Positions 15,635 through 29,697 are shown, counted from the stretch's first letter. The stretch is 64,000 nt of DNA from Zeus faber (GCA_960531495.1 OY482847.1:7802492-7866491), one strand, 5' to 3'. Program-made: numbers and translations. Notes: a model not told the origin generated them from the letters alone.

Positions 15635-16160
15635 GGCGCACTGTCTATCCGTATTGTAGTCCCAGGGTGTTGAAGAGAGTTCAGGATGACCCACCTTAAA
15701 CCAGCCTGACCAGAGTCTACAAAGCCTGTTTAGAACAGGGGGAGGCTGTTTGTGCATGTTGCTGGTGGTCATGATGAGTAGGGATCTGAGATGTGAGTGT
15801 TTCAGTCCGGCTGCAAAATTACTAAACATTCAGCAGATGCTGTTAAAATTCAATGTGTGGGTGGTAACGCTAGGCAACAGAGGCTAGTGAATTTGCTATT
15901 GAACATTGTATAGTTTATATTTGTATTTGCGTAGCCCAAGAGGTGTGTATTTTCTGACGTCTAGAAGACAGAGCGAAAGCGTTATGTTAAAGACGGGCTC
16001 ACATTAAGTTTAATTTATGCTAATGAGACCACCTGACAGCTTTTCGATTCTATCGATACAAGACACAGCACAGTACCAATGAGTGTACCCCTCCATCAAT
16101 CACCTCCCTTTATAACCAATCATTTTGATAATTAGTGTTGTATTTGTGTTAGTGTTAGTG

Positions 16161-16213
16161 TATATTTGATGTTGTCAAATTGATCTAATGTCAATTTGAC
16201 AACATCAAATATA
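16161..16213. repeat. perfect 23-bp inverted repeat with 7-nt loop
   Basis: Arms 16161-16183 and 16191-16213 are exact reverse complements (tatatttgatgttgtcaaat and so on), with loop tctaatg. Confidence 0.97.
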
Positions 16214-17493
16214 CGGATATCTTCACTGGAATACACACACACACACACACACACACAACACAATAATCAGGTCTGGACATTGTCCGGAGTTGCCCTTCCA
16301 CACATGTAGCACACAACCAGAGATTGTGTTAGACGCATTCACACCTTCTGGAAATAATCTATTTTTGATTGAGGCGAGGGGCGGAGCCTGGGTAGAGTGT
16401 GCAAGAGGCAGGACGTGATGCAATGGCGCATGACGCTGCAGAGTTTTACAGCACACCCAAGATGGCAGACGAAGCTACCGGCTTATCAGTTATTGTGACT
16501 TTTGTTGCGTTGATACATGTATTTGGATGTATCCACACTAAACGTATATTATCTTGTTCTTTTTTGGCCTCGTATATATTATGGCGGTAAATGACTCTTC
16601 TTGACCCTCGGTGAGTGGGCTTGTGAAACACTCATGATAGAGACATCGTCAACACGCGACACGCCCACTCGATCACTGTGAATGATCCAGGCAATTACCT
16701 GCTCTGTTCACATATACCGCTCAATCGGACATTACAGACTTTGTGCTAGGGTGCTGGCTGGGTAAGGTCAGTTAAATGTTCGGTCCAACTCATTCAGACA
16801 TTTGCGTTCACACATACAGTTCCTCGGGATAACGTCTGGATTTTAGGGTTACAGTGCATGTGTGAAAGCAGCTGTAGATAAAAATGTATTTTGTTCCTGG
16901 TGCTGCACTGGTAGTGCAGATTATCCAACAAACCTTTCAGAATGTGATCTTTCTCTTTCTCTTCTATTGATCTGGATGACCCAGCAAATAGCTGCAGTAA
17001 CCTGACCTCCACTGTGCCAGCCTGAAGAGAAATAAAACCCTCCGTCTGCGCCGCTACTTCTCCACTTGAAACAAGGAAATTAACAAAACGATTAATATAA
17101 AAAGCATAAACAGCACCTTTATGTTGACGTTTACATTATGATTACATTACTCATGATCATTAACACTTTTCAAAAATAATTCAAATTTTCAGTTTATGAA
17201 AGATTCACCAATGTATAAGCATTCCTTCTCTAAAGACACAAACCAACCTAGATCCCTGAAGAGGATGTGAATGTCAAACTCATCCTATACATTTATATAG
17301 TTCAATGTAATCAACCACACTTTTTTTTTTGATAGGAATTTAAATTCTGAAATTGTTTGTACGTGTATTCTGATAATAATGCACAGCCAGATTTCACATC
17401 TTTGCAACAATCTATAATATCCTCACCGTGCAAAGCACACCAGCCAATAAACTAGTGGCACAGAAGGGGTGATACCAAGATCTCCCTCAATAT

Positions 17494-17530
17494 TGTATGT
17501 TCAATGTTGCAGCACAACATTGAACATACA
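17494..17530. repeat. perfect 16-bp inverted repeat with 5-nt loop
   Basis: Arms tgtatgttcaatgttg (17494-17509) and its exact complement (17515-17530), loop cagca. Confidence 0.97.
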
Positions 17531-19740
17531 TGTGAAGAGACTGAACTATGTCATACTGAATTGTGGATTTAGACTGTTAAACTGTTTCCCATTGTTTTTG
17601 TGCTTCGGATTTTTTCGGGCGGGCCTAAATCAGGGCTGCAAGACGCATGCTGGCCCTACTTTTCATGGCCCCTCCCATAACACTATATGATGCCGCTGCG
17701 GAGCAGGGAGTGCCGCCCTCGTAACGGCTTCGCAGCTCCGATTAAAGTTGTTTCGTTTCGTTCACCACTAGCAAAACGACTCATGTGTGCGGGCGACTCG
17801 TTCTCTCCGTCTCAGTGGGTGTGTGCTTTGTGCTCACTGAGCGAGAGTCGCTGCAGCTCTCAGGGTGTCAGGTGTGAGCGACTGCCTATTTTCTCACGAC
17901 TTTCAATCCTAATCTTATATTCTTGGAGATTTTTTTAAGCATTCAAATTTGACTGGGTGGTTAATGACATATTTTTCTGTGGTGTGATAAACTCAGAACA
18001 CATATTTATTTTGGCTTTACAGGGACTTTAATATGGGTGTAATTTCCTGTGTAACTGTGCATTTCATTATTGCGCTTGAGAGATCTATTTGGCTGTTCCA
18101 GCAAGAGAAAATAATGGGCCTGGAATGATAATAGAAATATTAAACTATATAATTTCAAGGAGATTGGTGTGCTGTGAAAGGGAAATGAATCTCATATAGA
18201 GTAATAACATAGTACATAGAGTAGAGTACTAACAGTGCCTTGAAAGTAGTTTCTAAAGGCTGGATATAATGATGAACAGATATTCAACAAAAGTAAAAGT
18301 GATGGAAGCATGACTAATTTGTTCATGGCTGGTACACCATTAGGATGTAGTGAATGTGTGTATAGAACAGCGTGTCGATGTGTGCTCATTTGAATTTATG
18401 AACATGGGAGCAAAGAAAATATACCAAGAAAGGGAGTGGAGAGGAAATTGTGTGTGTGTTTTTGTGTATGTGTGTACGTAGGCCACAAGTTATGCAAGTG
18501 TTGTGAGAGGCCTCTTTGCCGGACTAATGGAGAGGCTGCTGTGTTGTGCTGTGCTGTGCCGTACTGGGCTGTTGCATATCAGGGACGACTGTAGGCCTGC
18601 AGATTAATGCTGTTGGTTTTATCCCCAGTGAATGGGACACTGGGGCTTTGCACCGCTAATCCCCTCAGGGGAGAGATGATTGCTTTGAATCTCCTGAATA
18701 GTGGGCCGCTCAGCTGTGGCACTTCCCCCACACAGCCGCACTAATAGCCGGCCTCACTCCGTCTATCTATCTATCTATCTATCTATCAATCAATCTGTCT
18801 CTCTAGTTGTCCCTCTTACTGCTTATATTACATAATGAGGAAACGTTGCACAGCGATCCGAGTGTTGTCTTATGATTAGGACATCTCACAACTTCCCATG
18901 TGATTTTCCATTCCAGATTTCTCTCTGTGGGCCTCTCCTGTCCCTCTGTAGGGAACAGTTTTATTCCATAAGGCCATATTGACGCAGCAGGCGTGATGGG
19001 GGCAGCACGCCAGCTACCTCCATGTTGGCTTCAATTGCTCATTCTCTTGCCTTCTCAATGACAGAATATAACAATGCAGCTTTACCCATGTGAGCCCTTT
19101 AAAGTTAATTAGAAGGTTTTGTTCGTACCAAAACATTCAACATTTTATCCTGGTAAAAACATTAATTTAAAGTGTCCTGCTTAGTTAGCATGGCATGGTC
19201 TTGCATCCCTTTTGAGCTGGGTAAGAGGTTTTTCCATTGTGGTTACTCTTGATCAATGAAGGAGTGTGATAAGGAAACAAATCAATGCCTTCTGGTTAAA
19301 ACTTTGGAGAATGTGTGTCTGCATTAAAGTTTGGATTTACTTGGTCCCATATGTATTGTATTGCCGTATTGCAGTATTGCAGCTGTATTGCTCGTTTGTT
19401 CAGACTCGAGCTGATTCTCTCTCAGCTGCGAGAGTTAAAGAAAAAATGATTTCTCTCTATCGGATATGAACTGACCTCCATTAAGCTGAAGTCCTGTGTA
19501 TGCTCCACTGGAAAGATCAAGGGTCAATACCAGCTGGGCGGGAGACTGGAAACAGGCAGATAACAGGAAATAAGAAGAGAGTGAGATTAAAAAAGAAGAA
19601 TCAGACACGAAAATAATTTGAATGAGAGAGACGCAGCATTCCACCTCCAATAAAAAAAACAACTGAAAACGTATTAATAATTTTAAAAAAGTAATTCTAG
19701 TAAGTAGCAAATAGAACATTTCTATTTGATTCTATAAAAT

Positions 19741-20506
19741 CAGACACAACATTTAAACCACCTGCCTAATATTGTGTAGGTCCCCCTCGTGCCACCAAAA
19801 CAGCTCTGACCCACCTAAACAATGTTGAGGAAGGTGGTACATGTCAACGTAACATCCACATGAATACCAGGACCCAAGGTTTCCCAGCAGAACATTGCCC
19901 AGAGCATCACACTTCCTCTGGCTTACCTCCTTCCCATAGTTTTGCCATCTTTTCACAAGGTAAACAACACCCACGCACCTGACCATCCACCTGATTTAAA
20001 ATAAAACGTGATTCATCAGACCAGGCCACCTTCTTCCATTGCTCCATGGTCCAGTTCTGGTGCTCACGTGCCCATTGTAGGCACTTTTGGTGGTGGACAT
20101 GGGTCAGCATGGACACTCTGACTGGTCTGCGGCTACACAGCCCCATACACAGCAAGCTGTGATGCACTGTGTGTTGCCATTTCGATCCTCCTTCTGTGAG
20201 ATCCGACCAGATGGGCTGGTCTTTGTAGGTAGTAACCACTGCATACCAGGAACACCCCACAAGACCTGCTGTTTTGGAGATGCTCTGACCCAGTCGTCTA
20301 GCCATCACAATTTGTTCCTTGTCAAAGTGGCTCAGGTCCTTACGCTTGCCCATTTCTCCTGCTTCCAACACATCAACTTCAAGAACTGACTGTTCACTTG
20401 CTGCCTAATATATCCCACCTCTTGACAGGTGCCATTGGAACAAGATGATCAATGTTATTCACTTCACCTGTCACTGGTTTTAATGTTCTGTGTTGCTCAT
20501 CTGTGT
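19741..20506 (-). mobile_element. second Tc1-type transposon family, decayed
   Basis: The left end cagacacaacatttaaacca and the right end (its complement reads acattaaaaccagtgacagg) form imperfect terminal inverted repeats. A copy of the same family starts at 63919. At about 770 bp it is half the usual length, so internal sequence has been lost. It carries a reverse-strand transposase remnant. Exact ends are uncertain by a few bases. Confidence 0.85.
19753..20371 (-). pseudogene. Tc1-type transposase remnant
   Basis: The reverse-strand frame from 20371 reads [20 protein letters not shown], a Tc1 helix-turn-helix N terminus ([14 protein letters not shown]), then VAWSDESRF with the first catalytic aspartate. 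The region between them is too short, and the rest continues in another frame to 19753. The second and third catalytic motifs are missing. It is not functional. Confidence 0.85.
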
Positions 20507-21677
20507 ATTTTCACAATATTGTTTTTATTTTTTTAACAGTAACTAAAAATATAACAGAAAGAAACTAGTTTTCACTTTAAAAGAAACAGAAGAAAGATGC
20601 AGGATGGTGTATGCTCCAGTAACGTCATACTGTAGTGGCACCTTGTCAGCAGCTGTTTCATACTTCTGCAGCTCTCTAATAGCCTTAACCAAACTCTGAC
20701 AATATGCTTCAAATATTTAACAACAGTCCCACGTGCAGAGGGCAACATGGGCAGCCGACGCCGAGATGGAGAGAGAGACAAACAGGAGGACAGGATGAAC
20801 AGACATGAAAGAGTCTGAGATTGAGAGAGAAAGAAAGAGTTTGTTATTTAGCTTGATTTCCCGCAGACTGGTTTCGTCTTTCAGTAGACTATGAAAAGGT
20901 ACCAACCCTTTATAATCATGTTATTAAAGTCATCCCAGATGCAAATATAGCTTGTTGTCTTTTGTGTAGCCAAGTTGCCACTACCAATTATTATAGGACA
21001 GATCATCTGCTATCGTACTGTCATGAAATCAAGACGTGTCAAACTGTTACTCGATTTGTCCAAATTAATAATGATGTCCCCCATCCATCATCATTAGTTT
21101 TCAAATTGCGTTGGCACATTCCAAAGGTGACCCATTCCAAGTTCCATGCCAAGTTATCTCTGGCAGCAATGCACACAGAGTATCAACATTTCACTTTGCT
21201 AACTCTGTGTAACTACCTCTCCCTGCATGTTCCTTCGCACCAGAGAGAGAGTGAGCGAGAGAGAGAGAGAGAGAGAGAGAGACTTTGACTTTTAAGGTTC
21301 CTTTATTCTCAGTTAGTCATGTCACAACAGCAGAAACTTGATTACGAAGGAACCAAAGAACAACCAAAATAGAGACAAACCACAGGAAAATCACAGGTCA
21401 GTAATGAATACTTTAAATGAAGAGTATAAACAGAGAGAGAGAGACAGACAGAGAAACAATAATTATCGAGGTCAAAAAATATTTTGATATTTGATCGTAT
21501 ATGTGTGGGTGTGTGTTCACTCATGCCCTTGTGTTTGTGTGTAAATAGCAGTTTCTTTAAATAGCTTCAACTTCCAACCAAAAATAGTCTTGTTTCTTTG
21601 TATTAAAGCCATTCTCTATGATGCTTGGAATCTAGCATTACACAGCAGAAACAGATTGAGAATTTTTTTCAGGGATG

Positions 21678-21679
<2 letters not shown>

Positions 21680-21751
<72 letters not shown>

Positions 21752-21752
21752 T

Positions 21753-21795
<43 letters not shown>

Positions 21796-21800
21796 TGTGT
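21680..21800. repeat. (TG)n microsatellite, ~120 bp
   Basis: TG dinucleotides with two tctgtg interruptions near 21750. Confidence 0.98.
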
Positions 21801-23506
21801 CAGCACCAGATGGGCTGTTGACCCTGGCTAGTACTAAATCTATTGATTCCCACACAAAGAAAAGGGAGGCAGTGATGACAGGAAAACAGAGAGCCTGCTG
21901 ACAGCGGGATACTGTAAACTCTAGCAGCTTGCACATCGGATAGAATTGTTGCACTTTCATCAACCGTTTTGGCCTTTACCCAAGAAATGCTTATTTTTGT
22001 GGCCAGCGGTGTTTTTGACAAATTAACATTCGAGTAGTCTTGTCCCGCAGTGATTTGACTCGTTTGAAATTTCAACTGCATGTAATGTAAAACACTCTTC
22101 AAGGAGAGTGGAAAAAAACGTTATCTACTTATTATGAGTGTAAGTTGTCCCCCAGATCATCCATCAAATACCAGACAATACGTGACACCTGCACTGATTC
22201 ATTATAATATACAGTTGCGTTTTGCAGGTAATATAATGAACACTCTGGACCTACAGATTATACTGATGAAAACCTGTAATTTGGCCTGACAGTTAAGTGA
22301 ACGTTGCATATACAATACAGCATTCTAACATTAACTTCCACGTGTCCTCGTCGACAGGGAGATTAGGATCAGTGTTCACCCACACACGGCCGTGGGATGT
22401 GAAACACTGCAATTCTCTGTTCTGCCGGTTGACATGATTAGTACATAGCATGTTCAAATGTGTTTTCTTTGTCACAGCAGCTTGGCTTCTATGGAGATTT
22501 TTTTAGAGACCGTCTTCTCTCCACCACACTGAACAGGTTTCTTCAGTCCAGGTACTCCCCCACCCGACAGTTCTTCCCAGATTCCATTCTCGATTTGGCC
22601 CCAGTGGTCCCACTCAGGCATGACTGTCCTGTGGCGTGGGAGTGATTCTGAATCAAGACTCCCCCTTTGTGACGTACGGACCAGTCAGGACCAGTCCAGT
22701 TTTGTAAATTATAGAGTTCCTTGACATTATTCCGTGGGCACCCATATTTTCAACTCCTGATAATCATTATAACCATTTATTGACGAATATATGTTAATAC
22801 ACATGGGAATAGGTGTTTTCTTTGGCGGGGACATAGGCCTATCTGCTTTTACTCCCTGTGGTCACACACACACATACTCAAGCTGCCATCTCTAGTACTT
22901 AATCCCCCACATAACAGCAGAGCTATGCAGGTGGAGGTGGAGGTGGGTGAAAGCATGGCAGTAGTGGTTCATCACATGCAGTGTACGTTGAGTAAAGCCA
23001 TTTAACTGCACCACTGTTTGAGAGTTGAGCTTGGTCATTCGCACAGTGACTGTCCACCAATGGCCGCTGCCAAGTAATGCTTGACAGGAATGTAGACTGG
23101 GAGGATGTCACGTGGGATGTGTTTAGCACTCAACTGTGACAGGATCTTGGCTTAAACTGTGTTTACATGTTGGCTTAATAAAAATACAACAACTATATCC
23201 GATCACTATTGCTCATTTGCTGACATTTGCAACGGTGGGCGGCAGAAGATGGCAGTTGACGCCAGGGGAATTTGAATGGATAAGCCACTGATTCAAAATC
23301 CGTCCATAAAACCTTTATCATGTTTGATGAGAAGATGAAAGCGCTGACTTGATGAGGCGACGTCCGCCCAGTATGCAACATAATATCAGTATGATACATA
23401 TTAGGGCTGCAGATATTCCTCTATAATCACATTCAAATTTGTCTGCTTTATTATTTTTGATATTCATAGAAATACAATCTCGTAATGCTTAAATTTAGTA
23501 CTGGGC

Positions 23507-23527
23507 GGGGGGGGGGGGGGGGGGGGG
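23507..23527. repeat. 21-nt poly-G run
   Basis: An unbroken G run on the + strand, capable of intramolecular quadruplex formation. Its length may be unreliable in an assembly. Confidence 0.95.
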
Positions 23528-24117
23528 TGTTACGCGCGGTTCAGCAGCTCTGATCAGAGCGATCCTCCACACAAAGCAAATAAAAACTCTAGATGTGTTT
23601 AATTTACTCAGTTTCCTGCTGCTGCTCTGCTGGGGAGCAGATTGAAAAATTCCCGCCGTTTCCTCAAGGTCCGGTGGCAAATGCCGCACAGGCCGTGCCA
23701 GGGCCCAGGGCATTTTCCAGCGGTACCACCGGTGGTTGGGAACCTCTGCACTAGAGGACATTCCATCGGTGATGGACGTGTTTATTTCCTTCTTTCATCG
23801 CCATATCAGTGGAACTACTGTACATTATAGTCAAAGGTGCACTCTCCCTTGTACACGCAGTGAAACACCGGCAGATAGGGAAACGCGCCGGCGCGTTTGT
23901 GCATCTTCGGCGGCTGTACACACGGGATTCTATTTAATTCTATCGAATTCTTCCTCTTGCATTGCAGCTCCATTAGAAAACGCTTCAGGAGCAGGTGACA
24001 TAGCACAGGCCGGTTAGTGGAACCCTCATGTCAAGCTCAAATTGCCGCCTCGTAAACCCTGATGGTGGACGCCGTGCGCTGCACAGGGGGTCGACCTACC
24101 TGTCGACACACCACCGA

Positions 24118-25185
24118 TCAAACACGTTCCACTTGGAGGCGTAAAGCCGAGAATTGGTATGAGCGCGAGAGCCCACGATGGTGGTGATCACAACCCGTGA
24201 CAGCCACGCTGTTCAAGCCTGCGCCGTTCAGGCGCCAGGCCAACAGAGGACATCCCAGAACCGGTAACGAGGTCACCAATCCCCCGGCCAGCAGCGCGTG
24301 GCGGCGCATGGGGATCTGCCACAGGCCCTCCACCACTAATGGTTGGAGCGCCGTGAACCAAAGTGCCACAGGATGATCGGGGGCTACCAGTATCACCGAC
24401 AGCCCCTTCAAGCTCATTCCTTCCATCAGTCTGGGAAGCAGCCCCGACTGGGATGGGAATGCAAAAAGGAGACCCCTCAGCCACGGGTGGTCCACGAACG
24501 CATCCGCCTCTTTCGCAAACAGCTCCACCCGCGCTGTCCCGAATAGTCTCCAAAGCTGGAGTATTATATCCTGGTGGAGGCGCCACTCGTAAGATAAGGT
24601 CCACACCCGGGTTCAGATGGCCCGGGATGTGGCTAGCTGACAGAGAGCGAAGCCGTAGCAGCACCCTTCTCCACAGCCTTTCGGCTGTGTCATGGAGCGC
24701 TGGTGGTCCCACACCCCCCTGATTTGATGAGATCCACCGTAGCCCGGTGGTCTGACCTGATCTGCACATCCTGGCCCCCATATCAGGGGTTCGACGTGCT
24801 TCAGGACCAGTAACACAGTCTCCAGTTCCAGGAGGTTGATGTGGCGTTTGGACGGGGGCCACACACTGCAGCGCACGTGCTGCGTAGGCTCGGAGGCAGC
24901 ATGTCTCCATGTGTGGTGCTGTCCTTGCGCAGCCGTGGGAGTCGCACGCACTCGACGGCGAAATACCTCGTGTGAACATGCACAGGCCCCGGTCTTGCCG
25001 GTAGTCTGGGGGTTCAGGTGCTCATTAAGCGCCACAGGCTCGGAGGCAGCATGTCCCACGAGGGCCGCTGTCCTCGCGCAGCTGTGGTGGGAGTCCTGCG
25101 TGGACGCGGCACATACTTGACGATGGGGTAGCGTGCACAAACAGCCTCCGGTTCTATCGCCTCCTAGACACACAGACACACACAC
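24118..25185 (-). mobile_element. DIRS-like retroelement fragment (RNase H region), decayed
   Basis: On the reverse strand, pieces in three frames read like the RNase H and downstream part of DIRS-type (tyrosine-recombinase) retrotransposons. HINLLELETVLLVLKH (about 24852-24805) carries the conserved glutamate region. Further on come ALHDTAERLWR and SASHIPGHLNPG, then WRLHQDIILQLWRLFGTA, VELFAKEADA, and VILVAPDHPVALWF in the frame ending at 24118. Frame jumps show indels. A diverged ~150-bp tandem duplication lies at the upstream end (matching ctcggaggcagcatgt at 24889 and 25039). No reverse transcriptase, recombinase or terminal repeats are seen. Confidence 0.7.
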
Positions 25186-25506
25186 ACAACCGTTGATATC
25201 ATCTGTCTGTTGATCTCGTCATACAATTACACATGAACCCCCACGGCCAGCTAGCTGCTGAATTTTTAATTTTGACCTGGATCCGTCCAGTGAATAATGA
25301 AACACGGCTTTCTTTTGATGTGAGCCAAGCAGATGTGACATGGGAAGATGGCGGCCCCTCTGCCCCTCCCTGGCCCCTCCCCTGCTCGGCTGCTTCCCCT
25401 TCTTCGCCCTTGACACACTTCTTCCAGCATCATGTCTTCAATTTTCCTGCACAGAGAAACTAGAAGGTTCACCGGACAGGACAGCGTTGTGTCACAAGGT
25501 CACAAA

Positions 25507-25536
25507 TACACACACACACACAGACACACACACACA

Positions 25537-25606
<70 letters not shown>

Positions 25607-25670
25607 CGCATGCAGATACATGCATACAGATTTAAACACATGCACGTGTGCACACATGCATACTCATTCA

Positions 25671-25759
<89 letters not shown>

Positions 25760-25790
25760 ACACACACACACACACACAAACACACACTCT
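25507..25790. repeat. two long (CA)n microsatellites
   Basis: CA runs at 25507-25603 and 25674-25787, separated by a degenerate acatgca-rich stretch. CA/TG reading frames here (TH or CV repeats) are not genes. Confidence 0.98.
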
Positions 25791-26394
25791 ACATAATTGA
25801 ACACATAGATACATGCAGGTACAAACACTGCTCCACGCATACATGCATGCACATACACTCACCACGGGATACACATACACACAATATCCAGTTAGACTTC
25901 CATTACTCATTGTGAGGGATGCTGACATTCTGATGGTTGACACTTTACCATCCCCCCCCTGCTGCATGTTTGTTAGGGCAACAGAGAGTGAGGCCGCAAC
26001 AGCACTCTGACATTTATATATTACATTTATATTCAAATCTTTCATGCAGATGTAGCCATAACAGAAGTGCCGCTTTTTAGTCCGTCCTCTCCCATTCTTA
26101 TCCAGAGGAGCAGGATAATAACCCATGCATCCCTAACTATTGAGGGAATATTTTTTTCTAGTAGACTAAAACGAAACTAAAAATAATATATTGCGAGATA
26201 GCATGTACAGTATGTAGCATAGATTATGCTTTAAATATTTAAGATATTCACTTCCTAAGGATACGCGAGAGAAAGGGCTTTGATTGACTGTGCTGTGGAG
26301 GTCCCAGGTGATGTTAAATGATTACATCTCCCAATGTAGACGTAGTACATCCATAGAGAAGTGCAAAACCAACTGCCATTAGTTTCAGTTAGTT

Positions 26395-26520
26395 AGCGAG
26401 GTAGGAATTGGGTTAGCAATTATGTTCTATTGTACATAATCTCCGGGTGCATTGCAAAGACATTTCACTGTATATATCTATGAAAGAATGTATGTCACAA
26501 ATAAACCTCTTGAAATTAAA
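26395..26520 (+). mobile_element. LINE 3' end fragment
   Basis: Shares tctccgggtgcattgca, then catttcactgtatatat and ataaacctcttgaa, with the copies at 10985 and 60110, in the same orientation. A short 5'-truncated copy. Confidence 0.6.
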
Positions 26521-27256
26521 AAATTGAAATTGAGTTAGCACTCTGTGGGTTTCACCGGGCAAGCAAAAAATTGTCACGGATACATTCAAGCTTCTTAATA
26601 TTTTTATTATATATAATTTAACACCATAAGGAACAGTTTGAGTTTGATCAACTGCCTAAACAAATACATTACTAAATCACAGAAACTATAATAAAATACT
26701 AAGCTTAGCTACTCGAACTGTCCCTTAGATTTAGGTTTCAGAGCTGCGTTGTTACGTCATGAGATTCAGACCGTAAGACTGACAAGCTGACCTCCTTTCC
26801 GTGACACACAAATCCAGCTGGATGCATGCTTAAAAAAAGCCCAGACGTCCCGTTTTCATCAAAAAGGCGGTTTATCTGCGCAGAAAATGGCGCTTGATTG
26901 AGAGCATCCTGGTGGATTTGCAGGCTAATTACCGGAGTTCATCACTGGCAGCGCAACACTCTCTGCCGAAGTCGCCTCCGTAAGTCTCTCTTCACCCTTT
27001 CAGCCTGGATCGACACCCTCAGCAGTGAATGAGGACGTCGTCTGGAAGTGAAGGTTTACTGGTTCATCCCTCCTGGCAAAAGGTGTTTGTGCAAGAGACC
27101 CTAACCCTGAAATGCTGCGCTGCCTATGAGTTGCTTGCCCGTTTGCATGGTTGACATTCATATGCTTGCAAGTTCACTATTTTACACAAAGTAGTTTAGG
27201 GGTTTAGTATTGAAGTTTAGTTGAGGATTGAGCTGCTTCTATAGACTGTCTCTAAT

Positions 27257-27330
<74 letters not shown>

Positions 27331-28721
27331 CGTGCGCGTGTGTGTGCGTGCTTGCGTGCTGCGCGTGTAAATAGCCTACCTAATTGTGATAGCAAAAGTA
27401 CAGTTAAGTACCTGTGTTTTTCCTGAAAATGATGTGGACATGGCGTACTTCATAAAATCTTTTATTCTAAAATGCCATTAAACTCATTCAAATAGGAGCT
27501 GTCATAATGTTAAGCATTTTAACGTCCAAATATTTTCTGGACAATTGACAGCCCGAATATGAAATGCGCCAAAGGATTACAATCTTTCTGGGAATGTCTC
27601 CCAGAGATTTGGTGGGAGAAGAACAGGGTTAAATGCTGTTAACGTGTGGCCTCCTGAGGCTACTGTACCCTGTGTCACAGAGATGCATATAAATACACAT
27701 AAATACATAAGGTCATACAACCGGGCGCTGACCTCAAAGTTTGTGCGCATGATCGGTTTTGGAGAAATTCCCATCTGGGAAGCGGGGTGGAGAAAGTGAA
27801 AGGGATTCCTTCTCGGTTCTATCTCTTCCTCTGCAAAAAAGAGAAATACAGTATGTCGCCACAAGTCAGCCACTGCATCTTCCAGCCACTTGGAGTGAAG
27901 TGAGTGAGTAGGAAAGTAGGAGGAAAACTACAGCCCAGCCCCTTCGTTGTGTTGGGCTCCTGTCAGCTGGGAACGCTTTGAACTGTGTTAATAAAAATAA
28001 ATGAACTGAGATCTTGTTCCAGCATTGTTGCCATTATGAAATGACGCACCTGAACCCGGTGTCACCACGCTGTCTGCTGGGTGCAACCCCTAATGCCAAG
28101 TTGGACCCTTTGCATTGAAAGCTGGAGAGATTGATTGTGGCAATTCTGTCTTACTCCTCAGAACTAGATTTAACATAAAAGTGTGTGGCAGGTTAAGCAG
28201 CGTTGCAAAAAACAAAGAAAATCTAGAAATCAGTGTTTTCAGCGTGAACTTATTTAAATGGGGAGCTCTTTCCCAAACAAAATACTTCCGTGCCTCGAAT
28301 AATGTGACACTCACACTTTCAAAATCAATTCCTAAATTATAACAAATAATAGTTTTTGGATAGAGCCACTGGCGGGAAACGCTGTGATGTTAACAGACAA
28401 AATATTCCTAACATTCAAAGATTTCTACACAGTCGACAACATTTTTTTCCCCTGCCACTACAAACGCTGATTTTCAAAGAAGATCTTGGATGTCAGGGTG
28501 GAATTTTCCATTTATTCTTCCTGAAATTATTTGTCTTTGTCGCCTAAAATAGATTTTTTTGTTGGATTCCTCAACCATTGTGGCTGGTGTAACTGTGTGA
28601 TAATCATGTCAGGCTATGATAGTGCTAATCCACCCCCCAGCTACCGTAGGAGCTCTGAACCCAAACCCCTTTTGCTCTATATTACACTACACTGCGCGGC
28701 CTTCAAACCCCCATGTTTGAT

Positions 28722-28833
<112 letters not shown>

Positions 28834-29613
28834 CTCTGAAGTAATGCACACATACACATATGTAAATATGCAGGCAACTAATATACATGGATGCTTAAAG
28901 GTGCAATCGGTAACATTGGACAATTAGCAACAGATCAGCGGTCTTTTTTCAGTCCTAAATTACAGACACCCACACTCATCGACACAAACCCAACAGACAT
29001 TCTGGATCACACCTCTACTGGATGGAGCTGTACATACCCTAAAATAACATTACCACAAGAGTCTCTGCTACAGGACGAGGGAGGCTCTTGTCTGCCCAGT
29101 GTGTTTTTACTGGTCTGTTCGAGAGTCCCTTGGAGTGAGATCACATGCAGAGACGGATAAGGAGAGCTATGTTGCTGGCTGGGAACCTGAGGGACAGATG
29201 GGAGCCGCACGGACCCGGAGATTTTTCCAGGAAATAAGGACGGGCTTGGCGCATGTTTAAGTCTGATAGATAGATAGATAGACAGATAGAACGGATGGGC
29301 GGACGGGCGGACGGATGGGAAGATCTGGGTGTGTGTACATTTCTCTGCTGTGAAGCTGACAGAGAGGGCACGGAGAAAGGTGAAGAAGAGACAGAAAGTG
29401 AGCGAGGAGAGAAACCATTCAGGGTAAATCCTCTCTCCCCACTGGCTTTAATCTCTCCATGGGCTGAGCTCGGTGGCTCTGGCCTTACGGCAGACGTCAA
29501 TCAATCTGAGTGACAGGGGCCGCGGCCTGTAGTGGGGGATGGGGAGGCTTAAGTCACACGTCTGCTGTGGTGTAACACACTCACGTGGTGGGAATCATCT
29601 GTATCGAGAAACC

Positions 29614-29659
<46 letters not shown>

Positions 29660-29697
29660 TATTTATTTTTAACTTTATATATATTATATTATATATT

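Noticed and set aside
16441-16590. Frame MADEATGLSVIVTFVALIHV after aagATGGCAGAC
   Set aside because: Good start context and one hydrophobic stretch, but no splice context, no homologue I recognise, and it lies in predicted snap25 intron 1.
22460-22645. 61-codon + strand frame with QLGFYGDFFRDRLLSTTLNR and acceptor-like tttctttgtcacag
   Set aside because: Reads a little like protein, but no family, no matching neighbour exon and a weak donor. Not enough to call an exon.
24188-24979. 263-codon reverse-strand frame
   Set aside because: No domain in this frame alone. It is a stop-free composite of one frame of the decayed DIRS-like element, whose recognisable parts lie in several frames.
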